Part shown: positions 31,855 through 39,931 of the stretch, in pieces
Position numbering within the stretch: position 1 is the first letter of the stretch
How the letters are laid out: the number at the start of each line of letters is the position of its first letter
Source of the DNA: Variovorax beijingensis
GTDB taxonomy: Bacteria > Pseudomonadota > Gammaproteobacteria > Burkholderiales > Burkholderiaceae_C
Direction: 5' to 3'
Length of the DNA: 64,000 bases
Assembly: GCF_003951285.1 (NCBI RefSeq)
Contig: NZ_RXFQ01000022.1
Location: 43,852-107,851 of the forward strand
Position numbers and translations under genes: made by a program
The notes under the pieces: generated by a model
The model's input: only the letters and a program-made list of their open reading frames with translations
What the model was told of the DNA's origin: nothing
Database searches by the model: none

Positions 31855-32946
31855 TCAGGCCGCGGCAAGCTCGGGCCGGGCCGCGGGCCGGTGCGGCGGG
31901 TCGTTGGCGATCTCCTGCTGCACCGCCGGGATGATGACCTTGCCCCAGGTCTCGAGCTGGCGCAGCATCGCCTTGTGGTCGAAGTCGCCCATCTGCGTCT
32001 GGAAGCAGTAGTGCACCGGCTTGAGCGTGCGGATCTCGTTGACCACGCGCTCGATCACCGTGTCGACGCTGCCCACGGGCAGCAGTGCGCGCATCTCGTC
32101 CAGGCTCGGTTCGCCCTCGACGATGCCTTCCTCGACCTGGTAGTCGTCGGCGATCTGCGCGGTGCGGCGCTTCAGGCTCACGGCGATGCGGCGCTGGTAG
32201 CGCGCGCACTCCAGGTAGCGCTCCACCTCGTCCTTGTCGTTGCTGGCATAGGCCGCGCGCAGCAGGCCGACCTGCACGCCGGCCGGGTCCTTGCCCTCGG
32301 CCGCGGCCACCTGGTCGATCAGCGCGCGGGTGCCGGCCAGCTTCTCCAGCCCGCCGTCGCCGCCCGAGACGAACACATGGTGGCCGGACTTCACGGCGCG
32401 CGACAGGAAGGCCGGGTCGACGCTGGTGATCCACATCGGCGGCGTGGGGCGCTGCACCGCGCGCTGGCTGATGGCGCTCATGGGCTGGCGGTAGTACTCG
32501 CCCTCGTAGCTGAACTTGGGCTGCGTGAGGCCGGCCTCGAGCATGTCGAGCATCTCGAAGGTGCGGCCCTTGGCGGATTCCAGCGACACGCCGAAGCGCT
32601 CGAACTCGAAGTGCTGGTAGCCCGAGCCGATGCCCAGGTTCAGCCGGCCGTCGGACAGCTGGTCGACCATCGCCACGTCCGCGATCAGGCGCGCCGGCGT
32701 GTACAGCGGCGCGACCACGATGCCGGTGCCCAGCCGGATGTTGCGGGTGACCGCGGCGCAGTGCGCGATCATGGTCAGCGGCGAGGAGCACATGCCGTAG
32801 TTGCTGAAGTGGTGCTCGGCGTACCATGCGGCACCAAAACCCAGTTCGTCCGCCAGGCGAGTCTGCTCGACGGCGTCGCGCAGGATCTGGTGGGAGGTTT
32901 TGTGCTTGTTCCGCTGCTGCATCAGAATGAAGATTCCGAAATCCAT
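31855..32946 (-). CDS. LLM-class (luciferase-like) FMN-dependent monooxygenase
   Basis: 363 aa TIM-barrel protein of the bacterial luciferase superfamily. MDFGIFILMQQ at the start, WYAEHHFSNYGMCSSPLTM near 41, RLGTGIVVAPLYTPARLIADVAMVDQLSDGRLNLGIGSGY near 73-110 are diagnostic. It uses FMNH2 from the adjacent reductase and O2 for a Baeyer-Villiger-type or hydroxylation step. First gene of the eleven-gene operon and divergent from a LysR regulator 102 bases away. Confidence 0.88.
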   Translation of the reverse strand: MDFGIFILMQQRNKHKTSHQILRDAVEQTRLADELGFGAAWYAEHHFSNYGMCSSPLTMIAHCAAVTRNIRLGTGIVVAPLYTPARLIADVAMVDQLSDGRLNLGIGSGYQHFEFERFGVSLESAKGRTFEMLDMLEAGLTQPKFSYEGEYYRQPMSAISQRAVQRPTPPMWITSVDPAFLSRAVKSGHHVFVSGGDGGLEKLAGTRALIDQVAAAEGKDPAGVQVGLLRAAYASNDKDEVERYLECARYQRRIAVSLKRRTAQIADDYQVEEGIVEGEPSLDEMRALLPVGSVDTVIERVVNEIRTLKPVHYCFQTQMGDFDHKAMLRQLETWGKVIIPAVQQEIANDPPHRPAARPELAAA

Positions 32947-33048
32947 CGCTGTGACTCCTGGTTGGCTGGTTTTGATCGAGGTCCATCGTAGGAACTCGGG
33001 GTCCCTGCGGATCACCGGCGAACGCACACCTTCTTTGCGTCTTTCGAA

Positions 33049-33957
33049 ATGAAGGCCCTCGATTCGCTGCGCATCTTCGTGGCCACCCAGAAGAAGGGCA
33101 GCCTCTCGGCCGCGGCCCGCAGCCTCAGCCTGTCGCCGGCCACCATCTCGCGGCGCATCAGCGCGCTGGAGGAAGAACTGGGCGTGCAGCTGGTGGACCG
33201 CACCAGCCGCAACCTCAAGGTGACCGAGGCCGGCCAGGCCTTCCTGGAGCGGGCCGAGGCGGTGCTGGAACTCATGAGCGAGGCCGAGCAGGTGGTGCAC
33301 AACGCGCGCCAGCGCCCCGAGGGCCGGCTGCGCGTGCATTCGCGCACCCACATCGGCCTGCGGGTGCTGGCGCCGCTGCTGCCGCGCTTCGCGGAGCTCT
33401 ACCCGGACATCCGCGTCGAGCTCGAGCTCTCCGAGCATCCGGTCAACCTGGTCGAGCACGACTTCGACGTCGACATCCGCACCGGCGAATCCACCGATTC
33501 GGGCTTCGTCATCAAGCGGCTGCTGTCGAGCGACGAGGTGCTGGTGGCCAGCCCGGCCTTCGTGAAGACCTACTCGCGCATCCGGCATCCGAGCGACCTG
33601 CCCCAGGTGCGCTGCCTCACCTACCGGCGCGAGCGCGAGGTCATCACCTGGAAGTACATCGACGAGGCGGGCGAGCAGCAGGAGCTGGTGATCCAGGGCG
33701 TGCTGAGCGCCAACAACGGCGAGCTGCTGCGGCTGGCCGCGATCGGCGGCATGGGCGTGGCGCTGCTGTCGGAAGCCACCGTGCGCGGCGACCTGCAGGA
33801 CGGCACGCTGGTGCGGCTTTTGCCCGACTACCGCTTCGCGGTGCGCGCTTTTTCCAACGGCGTCTTCGCCGTGTTCCGGCAAAGCCGCGTGCTGCCGCTG
33901 AAGGTGCGTGCCTTCGTCGACTACGTGGCCGATGCGCTTCGAAGCGAGAAGCGCTAA
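33049..33957 (+). CDS. LysR family transcriptional regulator
   Basis: 302 aa. The N-terminal HTH (SLSAAARSLSLSPATISRRI near residue 17) and the two-lobed substrate-binding domain (RLRVHSRTHIGLRVLAPLLPRF near 92) are complete. It is divergent from the monooxygenase operon and is its probable activator, responding to a pathway acid or CoA ester. Confidence 0.9.
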   Translation: MKALDSLRIFVATQKKGSLSAAARSLSLSPATISRRISALEEELGVQLVDRTSRNLKVTEAGQAFLERAEAVLELMSEAEQVVHNARQRPEGRLRVHSRTHIGLRVLAPLLPRFAELYPDIRVELELSEHPVNLVEHDFDVDIRTGESTDSGFVIKRLLSSDEVLVASPAFVKTYSRIRHPSDLPQVRCLTYRREREVITWKYIDEAGEQQELVIQGVLSANNGELLRLAAIGGMGVALLSEATVRGDLQDGTLVRLLPDYRFAVRAFSNGVFAVFRQSRVLPLKVRAFVDYVADALRSEKR

Positions 33958-34111
33958 GTCTCAGGTCCCTGGCCGCGGCGCACCGGGCGATCGCATTGCT
34001 GCGCCCCCCGTTTGCTTCTGCATCCACCCTGCAGGTCTTCCCATGGCCCCCCCCATGATTGAAGGTGTTGCGACGACCGGTCGAGTACATCTTGCGAGCC
34101 GCGATCGGAAT

Positions 34112-34127
34112 GGCAGCTCGAGCTGCC
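34112..34127. repeat. Perfect 16-bp palindrome downstream of ATPase gene
   Basis: GGCAGCTC/GAGCTGCC with no spacer, 12 bases beyond the stop of the ATPase gene. It may serve as a weak 3' end or a binding site. The rest of the 180 bases between the LysR stop and the ATPase stop shows no gene. Confidence 0.35.
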
Positions 34128-34139
34128 GTCGCGCTCGGG

Positions 34140-35273
34140 CTAGGGATTGGCGGGCGCCAACGTTCTGACCCAGCGCTCGAACGCCGCGCTTTCGAACGTA
34201 TGCACACCGCCTGGCGCCTTCGAGATGATGGTCTTGGACTTCAAGTTGTTGAGCGAATACTGCACGTCGGACGGCGCGAGCGAAGGAACGCCGAGAGCCT
34301 TGGCAAGCTTCGCAAGCGCCGCCTTTCCGAATGGTTTGGCATGCGGGTCGTTGACGAAGAGCAAAAGCAGCTGGCGCTGCATCGCATCGAGCGACGCCCA
34401 GGTTCCCTCGTGGTTTTCCTCCTTGTCCTGCTCTGCCTTTTCGGTTGCCACTGCGCGCTCGAAGGTGAGCGATGGGTCCATGAGCATGGCCACGACCACC
34501 GAGAGGAATGGCTCGGGCTGCTGGTGGAATTCTTGGAAGGCCGTCCACCCTGCGGCGACGTCCAGGGTCCGTCCGCTGGCGACCTGGAATTTCCTTGCGA
34601 CGAATTCGACCAGTTCTCTGCCAAGCAGCGGGAACTCTTGAACAGCAGCGCCCACGGAGAAGAGTGGCGCGGTGCTGTTGGAGAAGACATTGGCGAGCTG
34701 CGTGCGCGATGAGCCGGTGAATACGACTCGCAGCTTGTCGCTGTTCTTGGTGATGGCGGTGCGCAATGCCATTGCCATCAGCTCATTCTCCTTGTTCCGT
34801 GCAAGTTCCTGAGCTTCATCGACCAAGAGCAGAAGCTTCTTCTTGGAAACAAGCCTGACAACGAGTTCTTCGATACGCAGGGCGAGTTCAGTGGCTTCCT
34901 TTTTCGCGTCGCCCAGCTCAACCTCGATGGCGCCCTTCAACTCACCCGCGCCGCCGGATGCCTTGACCTTCTTGACCGGCTCATGCAGCTTGTGGAGCGC
35001 CCTTTGTGCCAACGTCCTCGGCATGAGCGCTTCCTCCAGTCCCCGAACAATCGCGATGCCGGGGTTCAACCTCGTCTGCCAAAGGTCCACGTACGCGACG
35101 GTGAAGCCGGCAGCATCGGCTGCTGGCGTGAGGTCTTTGCGCAGGAACACCGTCTTCCCAGTGCGCCGGGGCGCGAAAATGGTCGTGCTCACAACCGGCC
35201 CGGCTTGCAGCAGGGCCAGATAGCGCTTTGCGAGTTCCGGTCGGGGACAGTGCCAAATCTGGTTCAGCTCCAT
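34140..35273 (-). CDS. Orphan AAA-type P-loop ATPase with C-terminal winged-helix-like domain
   Basis: 377 aa. Walker A APRRTGKT at residues 34-41, Walker B LLLLVDEAQEL near 147, and sensor-1-like VVFTGSSRTQLANVF near 185 resemble archaeal-type AAA_14/ATPase domains with a fused helix-turn-helix. The C-terminus (AALAKLAKALGVPSLAPSDVQYSLNNLKSK) looks like a winged helix. A lysine-rich stretch (HEPVKKVKASGG) splits the ATPase core. No partner gene is adjacent. Codon use is less GC-biased than neighbours, suggesting transfer. Function unknown; DNA binding coupled to ATP is an inference. Confidence 0.7.
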   Translation of the reverse strand: MELNQIWHCPRPELAKRYLALLQAGPVVSTTIFAPRRTGKTVFLRKDLTPAADAAGFTVAYVDLWQTRLNPGIAIVRGLEEALMPRTLAQRALHKLHEPVKKVKASGGAGELKGAIEVELGDAKKEATELALRIEELVVRLVSKKKLLLLVDEAQELARNKENELMAMALRTAITKNSDKLRVVFTGSSRTQLANVFSNSTAPLFSVGAAVQEFPLLGRELVEFVARKFQVASGRTLDVAAGWTAFQEFHQQPEPFLSVVVAMLMDPSLTFERAVATEKAEQDKEENHEGTWASLDAMQRQLLLLFVNDPHAKPFGKAALAKLAKALGVPSLAPSDVQYSLNNLKSKTIISKAPGGVHTFESAAFERWVRTLAPANP

Positions 35274-35328
35274 ACGAAAAATTATAGTCCATCTTCATAA
35301 TTATTGAAATCTGGTTTAATTTTTCGTA
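35273..35328. promoter_or_regulatory. Nested concentric palindromes over the ATPase start
   Basis: TACGAAAAATTA at 35273-35284 and TAATTTTTCGTA at 35317-35328 are perfect 12-base inverted copies. Between them, centred on almost the same base, lies TTCATAATTATTGAA (35294-35308), itself nearly palindromic. The left arm touches the A of the ATG. Binding here would block transcription or translation of the ATPase gene, so autoregulation is plausible. Confidence 0.65.
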
Positions 35329-35408
35329 GTACTCGCGCTGCCTTCGTTCATAGGACGGGACGTGTCCGATGCCGCACGCCGCCAACGTTCGCCCCGGCTG
35401 ATGGGGCT

Positions 35409-35446
35409 TGTCTCAGACATCCATGCGCTGTCTCGGACATTCATGG
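35409..35446. repeat. Imperfect tandem repeat TGTCTC(A/G)GACAT(C/T)CATG
   Basis: Two 17-base copies differ at two positions and are separated by four bases. They lie in a 260-base gene-poor stretch between the ATPase and the antitoxin remnant. They may be insertion-sequence debris; no transposase is present. Confidence 0.35.
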
Positions 35447-35533
35447 CAAAGAACAGCAGGCTTTGAGCAAGCTGAACCAAGCCGTGGTGCCACCGAAAAT
35501 TTGGCCGTTGCATGTCCGACAGAGGAAACACAC

Positions 35534-35772
35534 ATGACGGCCATCGAGACTCGCCTGATCGCGCGCCTGAAGCAACTGCCGGCCAACCGCGTGGCCGAAG
35601 TGATGGACTTCGTCGAGTTCCTGGTCGCACGCGAGGAGCGCGCGGCGGCCGCTGCGCGCCTGGCTGAAGCGATGACCAAGCTCGCGATGCACTGAACCTG
35701 GCCCCGCTGTCGGAGGACGAGATCGACGAAGAGGTGCAGGCCGCCCGACAGGCACGCCGCCAAAGCGCCTGA
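35534..35772 (+). pseudogene. VapB-like/DUF2281 antitoxin gene broken by a frameshift
   Basis: The first 53 codons (MTAIETRLIARLKQLPANRV, then AEVMDFVEFLVAREERAA) match the short AbrB-less antitoxins often called DUF2281. The frame stops at 35695, but the reading continues in another frame as LNLAPLSEDEIDEEVQAARQ to a stop at 35772, which looks like the natural C-terminus. A one- or two-base shift near 35690 therefore splits the gene. Confidence 0.6.
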
Positions 35773-35784
35773 GGACCGGGCGCC

Positions 35785-35889
35785 GTGCGCTTCGTCTTCG
35801 ACACCCCACCGCTCGTCGCGGCCATCATCTCCGCCGGCCTGCCGCGCCAACTGCTGGACGTGAACGTCGTCGAGAGATCCTGCTTGTAA
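35785..35889 (+). pseudogene. N-terminal stub of a PIN-domain toxin (VapC-like)
   Basis: GTG start, 34 codons: VRFVFDTPPLVAAIISAGLP then RQLLD, the start of a PIN domain, whose first acidic residue is the D of FDT. The rest of the domain and the other acidic residues are absent. It begins 12 bases after the antitoxin remnant, confirming a former VapBC-type pair. Confidence 0.6.
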
Positions 35890-35905
35890 CTTCCAGCTCA
35901 GCGCG

Positions 35906-36787
35906 CTAGCAGCCTCCGAAGCGGTTGGGCAGGCGCCCGGGCGCGGGCAGCCCCTCGATCCGGAACAGCCCGCCGTCGTGTGTCCTGTGCCCCTCGAGGC
36001 GCGCGCTGCGGGAAATGCTGGTCAGGTAGATGCAGTCCAGGCGCGCCCCGCCGAAGCAGATGCTCGTCGGATAGCTCGCGGGCAGATCGATCAGGCGTTC
36101 CAGCCTGCCGTCGGGTGCAAGGCGCGCGAGCCTGGCGGCGCGGGTCAGCACGGTCCAGACGAAGCCCTCTGCATCGACCGTCGCGCCATCGGGGCCCGAA
36201 TCGAATTCATGCGTCCGCGCGAACACGCGCTTGTGGCGCAGCGGTCCTTCGGGGTCGTAGTCGTAGGCCCAGATGGTGCGCTCCAGGCTGTCGGCCAGGT
36301 ACAGCACGCGGCCGTCCGGGCTGAAGCAGGGGCCGTTGGCAAAGCCGATGTCGTCGGCCAGCTGTTCCACGCGCCGGTCGGTGCGCAACCGGTAGAGACC
36401 CCCGATGACCGCCTCGCCGGGCTGGCGGTCGACGTGCATGGTGCCGGCCAGAAAATTGCCGGCCGCGTCGCACTTGCCGTCATTGAAGCGCACCTTCGGG
36501 TGGTCCACGGGGATGCGGGCCAGCGGCTCCAGTGTGCGCGTGGCGAAGTCGTAGCGCGCGAAGCTGTTGCGCAGCGCCACCACCACGGCCGCGCCGCGGC
36601 AGGGCGCGATCGAGCCCACGGGCGCCGGCAGCTGATGCCGCTCGGGCTGCCCGGCTCCGGCCTGCAGCCGCCACAGCATGCCGCCCAGCGCGTCGATCCA
36701 GCTCAGCGCCTGCGCATCGGCATCCCAGCAAGGGCTCTCGCCCAGCTGGTCCCGGGTCGTTCCGATTCTGGTGATCTCCACGGTCAT
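35906..36787 (-). CDS. SMP-30/gluconolactonase family lactonase
   Basis: 293 aa six-bladed beta-propeller. GESPCWDADAQALSWID near residue 15 holds the first metal-binding Glu; FNDGKCDAAGNFLAGTM near 105 and FDSGPDGATVDAEGFVW near 195 supply further ligands. It hydrolyses an aldonolactone or similar. Divergent from a Bug receptor gene with about 140 bases between starts, so the two may serve one sugar-acid pathway. Confidence 0.85.
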   Translation of the reverse strand: MTVEITRIGTTRDQLGESPCWDADAQALSWIDALGGMLWRLQAGAGQPERHQLPAPVGSIAPCRGAAVVVALRNSFARYDFATRTLEPLARIPVDHPKVRFNDGKCDAAGNFLAGTMHVDRQPGEAVIGGLYRLRTDRRVEQLADDIGFANGPCFSPDGRVLYLADSLERTIWAYDYDPEGPLRHKRVFARTHEFDSGPDGATVDAEGFVWTVLTRAARLARLAPDGRLERLIDLPASYPTSICFGGARLDCIYLTSISRSARLEGHRTHDGGLFRIEGLPAPGRLPNRFGGC

Positions 36788-36925
36788 CGGCGAAGTGTGC
36801 GGGACTGGCTTGCGCCCTGCCGGCGCTTCCCGCAAAGCTGCTTTTCATTTCGTGCAGCGCCGCGCCAAGGGCGGCCACCTAGACTGGCTCCAGAGCCCGA
36901 TTCCGGGCCGGAACAGGAGACAAGA

Positions 36926-37885
36926 ATGAGCTATCGCAAACTCGTGATCGGGCTGGCGCTGGGTGCCTGCGCACTCGTCGCGCCCGCATTCGCCCAGCAG
37001 GTCACGCGCATCGTCGTGCCCTTTGCCGCCGGCGGCGGCACCGACCAGTACTGCCGCATCCTGGCCCAGGAACTCAACAAGCAGGGCCTGAACGTCATCA
37101 TCGAGAACAAGCCCGGCGCCAGCGGCATCCTCGCCGCCGACTACGTCGCGCGCGCCAAGCCCGACGGGCAGACGGTGCTCGTGTCCTCGCTGGGCACGCT
37201 CGCGAACAACAGCGTGCTCTACGACAAGCTGCCCTACGACCCCGCGAAGGACTTTGCCGCCGTCACGCAGATCGCCTACCAGCCGGCCATCGTCGTCGGG
37301 CGCGCCGACCTGCCCTACAAGAGCATCAAGGAAATGGTGGCCTATGCCAAACAGAACCCCGGCAAGATCAACCGCGGCTCGCCGGGCGCGGCCATCCTGA
37401 CCAACCTCGCGCCCATCGCCTTCGAGAAGGAACAGGGCTTCAGCACGCTGCACATTCCCTTCAACGGCGACGCCCCAGCCGTGCAGGCCCTGCTGAGCCA
37501 GCAGATCGACATCCATGGCACCTCCATCACGGGATCGCTGCCCCACGTGAAATCGGGCAAGCTGCGCGTGCTGGGCGTGATGGATTCGAAGCGCCTGCCG
37601 CAGGTGCCCGAGGCGCCCACCTTCAAGGAGCAGGGCTACGACATGGAAGCCACGCTCTGGTATTCGCTCTCGGTGCCCGCCGGCACGCCGCGGCCCGTGA
37701 TCGAGCGCCTGAACAAGGCCGTCAACCAGGTGATCGCCGACCCCGACTTCGTGGCGCGCGCCCGCGCCATCGGCATGGAGCCGCGCGGGGGCACGCCCGA
37801 GGACCTCGACAGGTTCATCAAGGCCGAGGCGGACCGCTGGCTTCCCGTGCTGCGGGACCTGAACCTGCCGAAGCAGTCGCATTAA
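36926..37885 (+). CDS. Bug/TTT-type periplasmic solute-binding receptor
   Basis: 319 aa. A Sec signal ends at about residue 24 (VAPAFA-QQ). RIVVPFAAGGGTDQYCRILAQ near 28 and NKPGASGILAADYVARAKPDG near 61 are the Bug signature. It binds a small carboxylate in the periplasm. Single gene after an AGGAG site; the SMP-30 lactonase is divergent. Confidence 0.9.
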   Translation: MSYRKLVIGLALGACALVAPAFAQQVTRIVVPFAAGGGTDQYCRILAQELNKQGLNVIIENKPGASGILAADYVARAKPDGQTVLVSSLGTLANNSVLYDKLPYDPAKDFAAVTQIAYQPAIVVGRADLPYKSIKEMVAYAKQNPGKINRGSPGAAILTNLAPIAFEKEQGFSTLHIPFNGDAPAVQALLSQQIDIHGTSITGSLPHVKSGKLRVLGVMDSKRLPQVPEAPTFKEQGYDMEATLWYSLSVPAGTPRPVIERLNKAVNQVIADPDFVARARAIGMEPRGGTPEDLDRFIKAEADRWLPVLRDLNLPKQSH

Positions 37886-37890
37886 AGGGT

Positions 37891-37905
37891 GCTGTCCAAG
37901 ACAGC
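37891..37905 (+). terminator. Short hairpin after Bug receptor gene
   Basis: GCTGTC-CAA-GACAGC lies just after the stop codon. No T-run follows, so as a terminator it is weak. Confidence 0.3.
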
Positions 37906-37944
37906 CTTCGCGAGGCCTCCCAACGTGATCGCTCGGTTTTTGGC

Positions 37945-37957
37945 AGGATTCAATCCT
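37945..37957. promoter_or_regulatory. Palindrome AGGATT-C-AATCCT upstream of ParD
   Basis: A perfect six-base dyad with one central base, 23 bases upstream of the antitoxin ATG. Ribbon-helix-helix antitoxins bind such short palindromes, so it is the likely autoregulatory operator. Confidence 0.55.
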
Positions 37958-37980
37958 ACTGCTCTGACCGAAAGCCCACC

Positions 37981-38250
37981 ATGCGAACGACGCAGCAACT
38001 GAGCATCACCCTGCCCAACGAAATGGCCGATGCGGTGAAAGCCAAGGTGCTCGCTGGCGAGTACGCCTCCGAAAGCAAAGTCATCCGCGCTGGCTTGCGG
38101 GCGTTCCTGGCGCGTGATCGTGCCGTCGAAAGCTGGCTGCACCGGCAGGTCGGCCCAGCCTACGATGCATTGAAAGCCAATCCATCCCGCGCCGTCACTG
38201 CTGACCAGGTGCGTGCCCGCTTGGCCGCTGAGCACGCCAAGGCGCGATGA
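37981..38250 (+). CDS. parD: ParD-family ribbon-helix-helix antitoxin
   Basis: 89 aa. LSITLPNEMADAVKAKVLAGEY with ASESKVIRAGLRAF is the ParD/CopG ribbon-helix-helix, with a C-terminal toxin-binding tail ending LAAEHAKAR. It neutralises the ParE toxin encoded next and represses its own promoter. The stop overlaps the toxin ATG by four bases. Confidence 0.88.
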   Translation: MRTTQQLSITLPNEMADAVKAKVLAGEYASESKVIRAGLRAFLARDRAVESWLHRQVGPAYDALKANPSRAVTADQVRARLAAEHAKAR

Positions 38251-38543
38251 GTTATCGCGTCGTGTTCTCTCCCGAGGCCGAGGCCGAGGAACAGCCTGCG
38301 GCCTTGTACAGCTGCATCGCTGCCGCAGCTTCCCCCGAGATTGCTGCGCGGTACACCGAGGCCATCGTGGCTTACTGCGAGGGCCTGCGTGCCTTCCCCC
38401 ACCGTGGCATCAGGCGCGACGACGTGCGGCCCGGCCTGCGCATCGTGGACGCCGAGCAGGTGTCCATCATCGGCGTGTTCTATGGCGGCCAGGACTGCGA
38501 AACTGTCCCGGAAGAGGACTGCGGGGACGACCTGGAGCATTGA
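38247..38543 (+). CDS. parE: ParE-family toxin
   Basis: 98 aa. YRVVFSPEAEAEEQPAALYS at the start and AFPHRGIRRDDVRPGLRIV followed by IIGVFYGGQD are the RelE/ParE fold as in gyrase-targeting ParE. The final residues are acidic (EEDCGDDLEH). Coupled to ParD by an ATGA overlap. Confidence 0.88.
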   Translation: MSYRVVFSPEAEAEEQPAALYSCIAAAASPEIAARYTEAIVAYCEGLRAFPHRGIRRDDVRPGLRIVDAEQVSIIGVFYGGQDCETVPEEDCGDDLEH

Positions 38544-38621
38544 GCGCCTTGAAGCTGCAGCAGACACGGGCACCATCCCCGCCGCTGCCCTGCAGAAACC
38601 GAAAGAGGCCATGGATGCCCT

Positions 38622-39833
38622 TCATTGGATGACGCTCCTGCGCGCCAGCGATCCGAACCGGCCCTCCCCCATGTCCAGCAGTTCGCGCAGCACCTCGCCC
38701 GTGTGCTCCCCCAGGTGCGGCGGAGGATGGCGCACGTCCGAGCGCACACCGTCGATGACATAGGGCGGCGCATGGACGGCCTGCGCGCCGGCCTCCGCGT
38801 CCTCGAACCGGTGCCAGACGCCGGCCTGCGCCGTCCGGTCGGACTGCAGCGCCTCGTACAGGCCCAGCACCTCGCCGCACGGAATGCCGGCCTTGTTCAT
38901 GCGCGCGAGCAGATCGGCGCGCGGGAACTGCGCGATGCGGCCGAGCAGGACGGGCAGCAGCTCGTGCCGGTGCTTCGCGCGCTCGGTGTTGGTGGCGAAC
39001 TTCGGATCGGCCGGCAGCTCGGGGCAGAGGATCACCTCGTCGCAGAACTTCCTGAACTGGCCGTTGTTGCCGACGGCAATCACCAGCGGGCCGTCCGCGG
39101 CCTCGAACACGCCGTAGGGCACGATGGACGGATGCGAGTTGCCGAACTTCGCGGGATCGCCCTTGTGGAGCCAGGCGGTCAGCCCGTAGTAGGACGTGAT
39201 CATCATGCCGCTGTCGTAGAGCGACATCTGGATGTGGCGGCCCTCGCCGGTGCGCGTGCGCTCGTACAGCACGGCGAGGATCGCCTGGGCCGAGTACATG
39301 CCGGTGAACATGTCGACCGCGGCAATGCCGAACTTCAGCGGCCCCTGGCCCTCCTCGCCGTTCATGGCCATGAGGCCGGTCTCGCCCTGGATCACCAGGT
39401 CGTAGCCCGGCCGCGCCTTCTCCGGGCCCAGCACCGAGTAGCCCGAGATCGAGCAGTAGATGATCTTCGGGTTGAGCTTGCGCAAGTCCTCGTAGCCCAG
39501 GCCCATCTTCTGTGCGCCGCCGTACTTGAAGTTCTGGATCACCACGTCGCACTGCGCCGCGAGCTCGCGCACGAGCGCCTGGCCGTCCTCGTCCTGCAGG
39601 TCCACGCAGATGGAGCGCTTGTTGCGGTTGCAGCTGTTGAAGTAGGAGGTGTTGTGGCGGCCGATGCGCACGCCCCAGTCGCGCGTGTCGTCGCCGCGCT
39701 CGGGATGCTCGACCTTGATGACGTCGGCGCCCAGGTCGGCCAGCGCCATGCCGCACAGCGGGCCGGCCATCACGCGCGACAGGTCGAGCACGCGCACGCC
39801 GGCCAGGGGTTGCATGGAAAGGTGGTTCTTCAT
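38622..39833 (-). CDS. Family III (CaiB/BaiF) CoA-transferase
   Basis: 403 aa. GVRVLDLSRVMAGPLCGMALADLGADVIK near residue 11 is the family start, and the catalytic Asp is in AAVDMFTGMYS near 175. It moves CoA between carboxylic acids. The stop is 79 bases from the convergent ParE gene. The upstream gene on this strand, PyrB-like, is 98 bases away, so co-transcription is uncertain. Confidence 0.9.
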   Translation of the reverse strand: MKNHLSMQPLAGVRVLDLSRVMAGPLCGMALADLGADVIKVEHPERGDDTRDWGVRIGRHNTSYFNSCNRNKRSICVDLQDEDGQALVRELAAQCDVVIQNFKYGGAQKMGLGYEDLRKLNPKIIYCSISGYSVLGPEKARPGYDLVIQGETGLMAMNGEEGQGPLKFGIAAVDMFTGMYSAQAILAVLYERTRTGEGRHIQMSLYDSGMMITSYYGLTAWLHKGDPAKFGNSHPSIVPYGVFEAADGPLVIAVGNNGQFRKFCDEVILCPELPADPKFATNTERAKHRHELLPVLLGRIAQFPRADLLARMNKAGIPCGEVLGLYEALQSDRTAQAGVWHRFEDAEAGAQAVHAPPYVIDGVRSDVRHPPPHLGEHTGEVLRELLDMGEGRFGSLARRSVIQ

Positions 39834-39931
39834 TCGGGGTCCTCGGGGCGCCCGCCCGGACGCCAGAACACCCAGTCTAGGAGCGCACCCCTGCCGCCAT
39901 GCATCGGCGCATGAAAAGGTGCTTTGTAGTT

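Noticed and set aside
28627..32991. Plus-strand open frame of more than 1,400 codons
   Set aside because: It is antisense to six good genes and its composition is typical of the mirrored frame of high-GC coding DNA.
35409..35446. Tandem repeat considered as an insertion-sequence end
   Set aside because: No transposase and no matching end elsewhere; kept only as a repeat.
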